A DNA stretch of 19,555 nucleotides from an uncultured Flavobacteriales bacterium (GTDB taxonomy: Bacteria; Bacteroidota; Bacteroidia; Flavobacteriales; Crocinitomicaceae). How positions within the stretch are numbered: position 1 is the first letter of the stretch; each line of letters starts with the position of its first letter. The notes beneath the pieces were generated by a model. The model was given only the letters and a program-made list of their open reading frames with translations, was not told the DNA's origin and made no database searches. Shown in pieces: positions 8,197-14,373 of the stretch. Where the stretch lies: assembly GCA_946478775.1 (NCBI GenBank), contig CAMLDR010000074.1:1-19555 (forward strand). Direction: 5' to 3'. Both the position numbers and the translations under genes were made by a program.

Positions 8197-9303
8197 ATGC
8201 ATATAACCCTGATCGCCGGAGCACGGCCTAACTTCATGAAAATTGCACCGATTATTCATGCACTGCACAAGGTTCAGGCCGAAGGAAGTTCATTGCGCTA
8301 TAGTTTGGTGCATACCGGCCAGCATTATGATGAAAAGATGTCCGGACAATTTTTCACTGAATTGGAGATTCCGGAACCAAATGCAAATCTTGAAGCAGGT
8401 GGAGGAACGCAAGCGGAACAAACCGCTGCTATCATGGTCCGTTTCGAAAAGTACCTGGAGACCAATCCAACCGATCTTGTTTTAGTGGTCGGCGATGTAA
8501 CTTCTACGATGGCCTGTGCCATTGTGGCTCAAAAATTACAAATCAAAGTGGCTCATGTGGAAGGAGGTATTCGTTCGAATGATTGGAAAATGCCCGAAGA
8601 GATCAATCGCCTGGTAACAGATGCTATTACTGATTATTTCTTTACTACATCAGAAGTTGCCAACCAAAACCTACGGAAATCCGGAGTTAAGGAAGAACAG
8701 ATCTATTTCGTAGGAAATACCATGATCGATACCTTACTCAAACAAATGCCGCGTTTCAGACAACCGGAATTGTGGGATCAACTTAAATTGACCGATAAAG
8801 GGTATCTTGTATTGACGCTTCATCGTCCGAGTAATGTGGATGAGGAAACGAAACTAAAGGCTTTAATGAATCAAATTATTGCTTTTTCGGAAGACTGCCC
8901 GATTGTTTTTCCCGTACATCCGAGAACCGCAAAAATGATCGAATTGTTAGGAATTTCTCATCCGCGCTTACATCTGGTTGATCCAATGGGTTATCTCGAA
9001 TTCAACTATCTGGTGCAGCGCGCAAAATTGGTAATTACTGATTCGGGCGGCATTACCGAAGAAACCACAGTCATGAAAGTACCTTGCATGACTTTAAGGG
9101 ATACTACCGAGCGCCCGGAAACAGTAACCCAAGGCACCAATGAACTTGTAGGAACGGATCCGAACGAAGTTGAAAAAATGCTAAAAAAATGCTTTTCCGG
9201 AAATTGGAAAACCGGCTCATTACCAGTTCTTTGGGACGGAAAAACAGCAGAACGAATTGTTGAAATTTTGATGCAATTAAACGACAAATCAATTATATTG
9301 TGA
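8197..9303 (+). CDS. wecB: UDP-N-acetylglucosamine 2-epimerase, non-hydrolysing
   Basis: The enzyme interconverts UDP-GlcNAc and UDP-ManNAc in the cytoplasm. The 368-residue length is normal for the family. Visible hallmarks are GARPNFMK at residues 8-15, HTGQHYD with His43, VVGDVTSTM with Asp100 and HVEGGIRSND with Glu122. They continue with PEEINR at 133-138, LTLHRPSNVD with His209, and the UDP-binding block ITDSGGITEET followed by RDTTERPET. These match the catalytic Asp, Glu, Glu and His of WecB/MnaA. It begins one base after the GT26 stop, so the two are co-translated, which links the ManNAc donor to its probable transferase. It is the last gene of the first block; a 579-bp gap follows. 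Confidence 0.95.
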   Translation: MHITLIAGARPNFMKIAPIIHALHKVQAEGSSLRYSLVHTGQHYDEKMSGQFFTELEIPEPNANLEAGGGTQAEQTAAIMVRFEKYLETNPTDLVLVVGDVTSTMACAIVAQKLQIKVAHVEGGIRSNDWKMPEEINRLVTDAITDYFFTTSEVANQNLRKSGVKEEQIYFVGNTMIDTLLKQMPRFRQPELWDQLKLTDKGYLVLTLHRPSNVDEETKLKALMNQIIAFSEDCPIVFPVHPRTAKMIELLGISHPRLHLVDPMGYLEFNYLVQRAKLVITDSGGITEETTVMKVPCMTLRDTTERPETVTQGTNELVGTDPNEVEKMLKKCFSGNWKTGSLPVLWDGKTAERIVEILMQLNDKSIIL

Positions 9304-9374
9304 AAAAGTTTTGGCATCACGGGTAATAACTAACATTTAATCGACTTTTAGTTCATTAATTAAAATTAAAGGTG

Positions 9375-9382
9375 TAACTTTG
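9375..9382 (+). promoter_or_regulatory. Candidate Bacteroidota -7 promoter box
   Basis: TAACTTTG matches the TAnnTTTG -7 consensus of the primary sigma factor of Bacteroidota exactly. A TTG at the usual -33 distance is not obvious (TTC is seen). It would start a transcript near 9388-9392 that runs through the repeats toward wecA. Confidence 0.4.
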
Positions 9383-9449
9383 CAAATATGACTTTGGCGA
9401 AAACCCCAGGATTTGCGTCGAATCAAAAAACGAGAAACCAAATACAAAG

Positions 9450-9479
9450 TGGCAAACCAACTAAACTGATAAGTTGCCA
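9450..9479 (+). repeat. Short inverted repeat (TGGCAA/TTGCCA hairpin)
   Basis: TGGCAA at 9450-9455 and TTGCCA at 9474-9479 are exact reverse complements separated by 18 nt. The upstream AAAGTGGCA resembles the AAAGTGGCA inside both tandem repeats further on, so this may be a worn, diverged third copy. There is no T-run, so it is not a standard terminator. Confidence 0.4.
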
Positions 9480-9522
9480 TGGTGGTTCTCTGTATTAAAC
9501 ACCTTATTATCAATCCAATTAG

Positions 9523-9598
9523 CTGATTCAAGCGTTGGAACACAAACTTCTACTAAGGCTTGCGTAAAAGTGGCACACAAATTGCCAAAGAATTGATT
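9523..9598 (+). repeat. Tandem repeat, copy 1 (76 bp, period 83)
   Basis: Begins CTGATTCAAGC and ends AATTGATT. Compared by eye with copy 2 it shows about five substitutions and two single-base indels over 76 positions. Inside are two potential stems: CAAGC (9529-9533) with GCTTG (9559-9563 region), and TGGCA (9571-9575) with TGCCA (9583-9587). The second stem is kept in both copies while its loop differs by one base. Confidence 0.8.
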
Positions 9599-9605
9599 GA
9601 ACTGA

Positions 9606-9681
9606 CTGTTTCAAGCTTTGGAACACAAACTCCTACTAAAACTTGCGTAAAAGTGGCACACAATTGCCAAAAGAATTGATT
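9606..9681 (+). repeat. Tandem repeat, copy 2 (76 bp, period 83)
   Basis: Begins CTGTTTCAAGC and ends AATTGATT, 83 bp after copy 1. It keeps the TGGCA (9654-9658)/TGCCA (9665-9669) stem with a 6-nt loop. The GGAACACAAACT and CTTGCGTAAAAGTGGCACACAA blocks are unchanged between copies. The seven bases between the copies are unique. Too few and too imperfect for a CRISPR array. Confidence 0.8.
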
Positions 9682-9752
9682 TGAAAGGGAATCTTTTTGG
9701 ATAACCCATTCAATGAAGTTCATTGCTTCGTAACAGAGGTAAATGTTGGTAG

Positions 9753-9768
9753 TTGTTTTGCAAAACAA
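9753..9768. promoter_or_regulatory. Perfect 16-bp palindrome, possible operator
   Basis: TTGTTTTG is followed directly by its reverse complement CAAAACAA. Symmetry without a loop fits a dimeric DNA-binding protein better than an RNA hairpin. It lies about 32 bp upstream of the -7 box at 9800, so it could control the wecA-wza-wzc block. No regulator gene is nearby. Confidence 0.35.
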
Positions 9769-9799
9769 ATTTTAATACTGAAATAGAAACTGGCCAAAC

Positions 9800-9807
9800 T
9801 AGTTTTG
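9800..9807 (+). promoter_or_regulatory. Candidate -7 promoter box for wecA-wza-wzc
   Basis: TAGTTTTG matches TAnnTTTG. A CTG at 9778-9780, 19 bp upstream, is one base away from the -33 TTG element. The predicted transcript would have a leader of roughly 70 nt before the GTG start at 9883. Confidence 0.4.
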
Positions 9808-9882
9808 ATTGGAAACAATAAAATAATTTGTTTAAATACTAAACAGATTTCATTGACACCAACCATTACACAAGGAGGTATA

Positions 9883-11124
9883 GTGTTAATTTACAATGTA
9901 TTAAAAAAACTGAAACGACTCGTAAATGATTTACCTTTAAAAATGAGTGCCTCACTTATACACGGAATAATTGCGTTGATTCTATCACTATTGGCAACGG
10001 TGTATTTGGTCCCTAAGATCATTAAAATAGTCCGTTACAAAAAGTTGATGGACGCTCCCAACAAACGAAGTTCACATTCCACGGCTACACCAAGTCTTGG
10101 AGGAATGGCTTTCTTTATCGTGCTCATGCTTTCGTTTTATTTCAACCATCAGTATGATACATATGGTGTTTCGAGCAGTATTTACCCGGCGTTAACGATC
10201 TTATTCTTTCTTGGTATTAAGGATGATTTGGTGGTACTTTCTCCGATAACAAAACTTATAGGTCAGACTGTTGCATCCTTTTTTATCTTAATGAATCCCA
10301 AATTTAGAATTGATTCATTTCATGGTTTTTTCGGCATAGAGGAAATAAATCCCTGGATAGGCATTGTTGTAGGTTGTTTCATCATGCTGGCTATAATTAA
10401 TGCATTTAATCTGATTGATGGGATTGATGGTCTGGCGTCATCCATCGGAATTGTTGTGTTTTCAGCATTCGCCGTTGTATTCTTCTTGTCTGAACGTTAC
10501 TTTTTTGGAATTACCTCCCTTGTGATGGTTGGTATTCTCACAGGCTTCCTATTTTTTAATCTATCAACCCGAAATAAAATCTTTATGGGAGATACGGGAT
10601 CTATGCTGATCGGATTTATGGTTGGTATCATGTCCATCCGCTTCCTGGCTTTGGACGACGCTTCGTTGAGCAAACTGTCATTTAATGCTATAGACGTTCC
10701 AATCATTCTGGTTTCATTCATTATCATTCCCTTGTTCGATACTGCGCGTGTATTTTCTATTCGGGTAATGAATGGAAAAAGCCCGTTTTCAGCAGATCGA
10801 AACCATCTGCACCACGTATTGATCGATGCGTTCAAGATATCCCATCGCAAAGCGAGTTTCTATATCGCGTCTGTAAACATTGGCTGTGTAGTGATATTCT
10901 CGCTATTATTGAAACTGACAAACACCTATATTGCATCCACAGTTATCCTCTTGTTTTCCGGACTGGGCGTTTTTTTTCTTTATAAGATCAAGCCGATTGT
11001 TGCGAAAAGAAAAGCCATACCAGGAGCCATTAAGAAAAAACAGCAAAAGAAATTGAAGCAGCAAAACAACTCTCGTAGTCTAATAAGCCGTGTTTATTCT
11101 TTCAAAGAATATTTGCCGAAGTAA
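9883..11124 (+). CDS. WecA/TagO-type undecaprenyl-phosphate GlcNAc-1-phosphate transferase
   Basis: This integral membrane enzyme moves GlcNAc-1-P (or a related HexNAc-1-P) from UDP-sugar to undecaprenyl phosphate, the first step of lipid-linked glycan assembly. Numbered from the GTG at 9883 (413 aa), it shows DAPNKRSSHS at 57-66, the Mg-binding pair Asp114-Asp115, and NLIDGIDGL with Asp179 and Asp182. FMGDTGS has Asp237, and DRNHLHH at 305-311 is the HxHH-like motif of the WecA/TagO/WbpL group; about ten membrane helices are present. The start is chosen because AAGGAGG lies 4 nt before the GTG. The longer frame opens with TTG inside a promoter box. A second possible start is ATG 9943, directly before the first helix. 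The C-terminus is a Lys/Gln-rich cytoplasmic tail. It heads the block with wza and wzc. Confidence 0.9.
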   Translation: MLIYNVLKKLKRLVNDLPLKMSASLIHGIIALILSLLATVYLVPKIIKIVRYKKLMDAPNKRSSHSTATPSLGGMAFFIVLMLSFYFNHQYDTYGVSSSIYPALTILFFLGIKDDLVVLSPITKLIGQTVASFFILMNPKFRIDSFHGFFGIEEINPWIGIVVGCFIMLAIINAFNLIDGIDGLASSIGIVVFSAFAVVFFLSERYFFGITSLVMVGILTGFLFFNLSTRNKIFMGDTGSMLIGFMVGIMSIRFLALDDASLSKLSFNAIDVPIILVSFIIIPLFDTARVFSIRVMNGKSPFSADRNHLHHVLIDAFKISHRKASFYIASVNIGCVVIFSLLLKLTNTYIASTVILLFSGLGVFFLYKIKPIVAKRKAIPGAIKKKQQKKLKQQNNSRSLISRVYSFKEYLPK

Positions 11125-11129
11125 TTTTA

Positions 11130-11137
11130 TATATTTG
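11130..11137 (+). promoter_or_regulatory. Candidate -7 box just before wza
   Basis: TATATTTG fits TAnnTTTG, with no convincing TTG at the expected -33 spacing. If used, transcription would begin at about 11143, downstream of the first ATG (11140), and would favour the second ATG at 11164 as the wza start. Confidence 0.3.
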
Positions 11138-11139
11138 CT

Positions 11140-11943
11140 ATGAACTTCAATTATCTTTTAAGGATGCCAAAAATCAGCATTTCCTTCATACTTTCCACCT
11201 TTTTTCTTGTCTTGCTTAGCGTTTCCTGTCGAACAGCAGAGAAAGTGATCTATTTCCAGGATTCAAAAAGCGATAGTTTGGCGGTTTACAACTCCGGGTT
11301 CACTCCTATTTTTAAGGTCGATGACTTTCTATCCATTGTTATAACAGCCGAGGATATTGAATCTTCCAAAATATACAATCTTCCTACCGTTGTCACATCG
11401 AATCAGGGATACACCATTGGAAATCCCGCTCCGTATGGATATCTGGTAAATTCCAGGGGAGAGATTTCACTACCCATTTTGGGAACTATCCAGGTTGCCG
11501 GTAAAAACCGGATGGATCTGGAGACAGAAATCAAAACCATGCTGATGGACCAGCTTAAAAACCCGACGGTTCAGATTCAAATTTTGAATTTTAAAGTGAC
11601 GGTTCTCGGCGATGTTAAAATGCCAGGCACATTTAAAATCCCCAATGAAAGGATCACCTTACTTGAAGCTATCGGTCTGGCCGGAGACTTAAAGATGTCA
11701 GGTGAACGGAAGAATGTGAAAGTACTCCGGGATTCCAGTGGAGTTAAAAAAGAATACCTTATTGATCTCACTTCGAAAGAAGTTTTCAATTCACCTGCTT
11801 ATTACCTGCAGCAGAATGACGTGGTTTATGTTCAACCGAATGCTGCAGCCAGATCAGAAGGTACATTTTGGAGAGCCGCCGGGGCAATCTTCATTTCAAT
11901 TACTTCATTAGTGATTACCACTATTTCAATAATTGTCAGATAA
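11140..11943 (+). CDS. wza: Polysaccharide export outer-membrane lipoprotein (Wza family)
   Basis: The 267-residue protein starts with a hydrophobic signal segment ending LLSVSC, a lipobox. Cys30 (Cys22 if ATG 11164 is the start) would be lipidated after cleavage. The Poly_export domain follows, with YNLPTVV, PYGYLVNSRGEISLPILGTI and DLETEIKTML. Next is a SLBB-like domain with VTVLGDVKMPGTF and ITLLEAIGLAGD, and then LQQNDVVYVQPN. The last ~27 residues are a strongly hydrophobic helix, where E. coli Wza has the helix that lines the outer-membrane pore. It should form the export channel for the finished polymer together with the Wzc-like kinase, whose start overlaps this stop by one base. At 267 aa it is shorter than the ~380-residue E. 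coli Wza, as is common in Bacteroidota, with fewer periplasmic repeats. Confidence 0.9.
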   Translation: MNFNYLLRMPKISISFILSTFFLVLLSVSCRTAEKVIYFQDSKSDSLAVYNSGFTPIFKVDDFLSIVITAEDIESSKIYNLPTVVTSNQGYTIGNPAPYGYLVNSRGEISLPILGTIQVAGKNRMDLETEIKTMLMDQLKNPTVQIQILNFKVTVLGDVKMPGTFKIPNERITLLEAIGLAGDLKMSGERKNVKVLRDSSGVKKEYLIDLTSKEVFNSPAYYLQQNDVVYVQPNAAARSEGTFWRAAGAIFISITSLVITTISIIVR

Positions 11944-14321
11944 TGCATCCAGAAGAATCGATTTCAAAAGCCCGTGAAAACGAAGAACATTCAATTTCCT
12001 TAAGAGAGGTGTTGGATAAATACCTTGTTTATTGGAGATGGTTGCTTTGCTCGGTTGTCCTCTTCCTTGTTTTGGGCTGGATGTATGCCAGGTATCAAAC
12101 GCCTAGCTATGAAAGCACAGCATCCGTTCTCATAGAACAGGAAAAAAATTCAGGAATGGCTTCCGAAGAAATAGGAATGCTCAAAGACCTTGGTTTAGCC
12201 AGCGGAGGAGGTGTCCTGGAAGATGAGATAGAATTGTACCAATCACGCTCATTGATGGAGCGGGTTGTGCGCGAACTGCATTTGCATTGGAACTATCAGA
12301 TTGTCGGAACAACCACCGGGTTAGTACGTTCTGAATTGTATGACCTCAACCCCATCCGGATCCGACCGGTTAAAGCTGATAGCTTGTATTATGATAAGCA
12401 CTATGCATTCGAAATTACGCTGGTATCCGGTAATGAATACAAAATTACTTCCGAAAATGAATTAAGCGGAAGCAACTTCACATATGGAGCTGTAATTCAA
12501 TTACCTATAGGAAAAATAATCCTGGAGAAAACAGATCAGTTTAAAACGAATTGGATCGGGAGAAGGATTCTAATAAGTGTAGCTCCGGTTTCTAAAGTTG
12601 CTACTGACATTCGAAAAGTTTTACTCGTTGAACCGGCCAGCAAAGAAGCAAATATTCTCATTCTTAAATTAAAAGGTCACAACGTTGAGAAAAATAACGC
12701 GATCCTGAACAAGATCATAGCAGTTCACCAGGAAAATGCCATAAACAGTAAAAATGAAGTAGTGAAAAACACCACCGCATTTATTAATGAACGGATGCGT
12801 TTTATTGCCGCTGAGCTAACAGATGTTGAAAAGCAAGGTGAAGATTATAAGTCCGAACATCATTTGGTAGATGTAACGACTGATGCAGCGACCTACCTTG
12901 AGAAGGAAAGTGATATTGAGAAACGAGTGGTTGAGGCAAGCATCGAAATGAGCCTGGCTGATTTCATGAACGATGTGATTTCTGAGCAAAATGGCTATGA
13001 ACAGCTCTTACCTGCTAATTTGGGTTTCAAAGACCCATCGATCGGGGAAATGACTATTCAGTACAATACATTGGTCCTGGAACGAAATCGCATGCGCGAA
13101 ACCAATGGAAGTAAACATCCCGGAATTGCCCGCATTGAATCACAGTTATCGAGTTTAAGAACATCCTTGGAGAATAGTTTACGCAACATGCGTAATTCTT
13201 CACAAATGGAATTAAAAAAGCTCAAGAGTGAAGAACAGATTTATCAATCCAAAATTTCATCTATTCCTCAATTTGAAAGAGAATATCGCGATATTTTCCG
13301 TCAGCAGCAGATCAAAGAAAGCTTGTATCTTTTCCTGCTTCAAAAACGAGAACAGAATGAAATTTCGTTGGCTGCAACCGTTGCAAACTCACGTGTTATT
13401 GACTCAGCCTATAGTGATGGCATTCCTGTTGCACCTAAAAAGTCACTGATCTACCTCATTGCGTTCATCCTTGGAATTACACTACCTATTGGAATTATAT
13501 ACCTGCGGGTTTTGTTGAACAACAAGATCGTTTCACGGGCTGATTTAGACCATTCGGGATTAACCGTTATTGGTGATATCCCGGAAGAAAAAGACAAGGA
13601 AAAGTTAAAGGTATTGAGTCATCCGCAATCCGCAATATCTGAGGCTTTCAGAGTGTTAAGAACCAATCTTTCTTTTGTTACCTCTTCTGAGAATAAAGAA
13701 TGTAAGGTGATCAGTATTACCTCGAGTTTGAGTGGTGAAGGAAAATCTTCAACCTCGGTGAATCTGGCATTTATGTTCGCCGCCGCAGGGAAGAAAGTAC
13801 TGTTAATGGGACTTGATTTGAGAAAACCACGTATCGGTGACATCCTGGAACTTAAACGCATCTCCGGTTTGTCGAATTATTTAGTGAATCACGACTTGAA
13901 AATTGAAGACATTCTATTTGTCGGTGAAACTCAAGGGCAATTTATACATGTTATTCAGGCGGGTGATATTCCACCCAATCCAAGTGAATTGCTTATGAAC
14001 CACCGGTTGGATGAATTGATTGAAAATCTGCGGAAAGAATATGATTACATCATTTTAGACAATGCCCCGGTTGGTCTTGTAATTGACGCAGTTACCACCA
14101 ATCGCTTTGCGGATGCAACGCTGTATATCATTCGTTCGGGTATGATCGATAAGCGCTATTTGAATCGTATTCTGGAACTTAAAAACCAGGGGAAATTAAA
14201 GAACCTTTATGTCCTAATGAATGCTGTAAAGAATAATGTCGGAAGTTATTCTTATTCCTATGGATACGGCGAAAATACGGGCAAAAAGCCCTGGTGGAAG
14301 CGTTTGATTGGTATGAATTAA
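11943..14321 (+). CDS. wzc: Polysaccharide co-polymerase / BY-type tyrosine kinase (Wzc family)
   Basis: The start is at ATG 11943 (overlap TAATG with wza), giving 792 residues; a longer frame would only add sequence from inside wza. N-terminal Wzz domain: a first membrane helix near residues 35-52 (WLLCSVVLFLVLGWMYA) and SYESTASVLIEQEKN. A long coiled-coil periplasmic region follows, then the GNVR-like segment (FEREYRDIFRQQQIKESLYLFLLQKRE) and a second helix near 505-525. The cytoplasmic kinase has Walker A SGEGKSS (Lys601), Walker A' LLMGLDLRKP (Asp625) and Walker B YIILDNAP (Asp706). The tyrosine cluster YSYSYGY (769-775) lies near the end. Such proteins set chain length and drive export by cycles of Tyr autophosphorylation. 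The first Asp of the usual DxD in Walker A' is Gly623. No partner phosphatase is visible. Confidence 0.93.
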   Translation: MHPEESISKARENEEHSISLREVLDKYLVYWRWLLCSVVLFLVLGWMYARYQTPSYESTASVLIEQEKNSGMASEEIGMLKDLGLASGGGVLEDEIELYQSRSLMERVVRELHLHWNYQIVGTTTGLVRSELYDLNPIRIRPVKADSLYYDKHYAFEITLVSGNEYKITSENELSGSNFTYGAVIQLPIGKIILEKTDQFKTNWIGRRILISVAPVSKVATDIRKVLLVEPASKEANILILKLKGHNVEKNNAILNKIIAVHQENAINSKNEVVKNTTAFINERMRFIAAELTDVEKQGEDYKSEHHLVDVTTDAATYLEKESDIEKRVVEASIEMSLADFMNDVISEQNGYEQLLPANLGFKDPSIGEMTIQYNTLVLERNRMRETNGSKHPGIARIESQLSSLRTSLENSLRNMRNSSQMELKKLKSEEQIYQSKISSIPQFEREYRDIFRQQQIKESLYLFLLQKREQNEISLAATVANSRVIDSAYSDGIPVAPKKSLIYLIAFILGITLPIGIIYLRVLLNNKIVSRADLDHSGLTVIGDIPEEKDKEKLKVLSHPQSAISEAFRVLRTNLSFVTSSENKECKVISITSSLSGEGKSSTSVNLAFMFAAAGKKVLLMGLDLRKPRIGDILELKRISGLSNYLVNHDLKIEDILFVGETQGQFIHVIQAGDIPPNPSELLMNHRLDELIENLRKEYDYIILDNAPVGLVIDAVTTNRFADATLYIIRSGMIDKRYLNRILELKNQGKLKNLYVLMNAVKNNVGSYSYSYGYGENTGKKPWWKRLIGMN

Positions 14322-14325
14322 TCGA

Positions 14326-14347
14326 GTTCGTCACTATTCGGACGAAC
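14326..14347. terminator. Hairpin between convergent wzc and lipase genes
   Basis: GTTCGTC and GACGAAC form an exact 7-bp stem around an 8-nt loop, four bases after the wzc stop and 27 bases past the lipase stop on the other strand. There is no clear T-run on either side, so it may act as a bidirectional end-stabilising or weak termination element. Confidence 0.5.
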
Positions 14348-14373
14348 CATTGCGGAATTACATTCTAAGAGTG

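Larger units (their letters stand above)
9304..9882 (+). other. Long intergenic leader between wecB and wecA
   Basis: No convincing protein gene lies in these 579 bases. The stretch holds a good -7 promoter box at 9375, a doubtful 36-codon reading frame right after it (9388-9498), a TGGCAA/TTGCCA hairpin at 9450-9479, two tandem ~76-bp repeats at 9523-9681, a perfect 16-bp palindrome at 9753-9768, a second -7 box at 9800 and a strong Shine-Dalgarno sequence at 9872. The minus-strand frames in this region (up to 71 codons) have no recognisable domain and run through the repeats. No classical hairpin-plus-T-run terminator follows wecB. A regulatory leader or a small RNA locus is possible, but nothing here matches a riboswitch that I recognise. 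Confidence 0.55.

Noticed and set aside
9304..9374. Intrinsic terminator after wecB
   Set aside because: No stem followed by a T-run could be found in these bases.
9337..9543. 68-codon minus-strand frame
   Set aside because: No family features, overlaps the promoter box and hairpin region; treated as chance.
9523..9681. CRISPR-like direct repeats
   Set aside because: Only two 76-bp copies, imperfect, separated by seven bases, no spacer-sized unique segments and no cas genes.
9553..9768. 71-codon minus-strand frame across the tandem repeats
   Set aside because: No recognisable domain; it runs through both repeat copies and its start lies in the palindrome. More likely an accidental open frame.
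9805..9882. N-terminal extension of WecA from a TTG at 9805
   Set aside because: The TTG lies inside a -7 box, the extra 26 residues are polar and unlike the family, and a strong SD precedes the GTG at 9883.
11868..11942. Upstream extension of the Wzc frame
   Set aside because: It lies inside wza; ATG 11943 with the TAATG overlap fits the family start.
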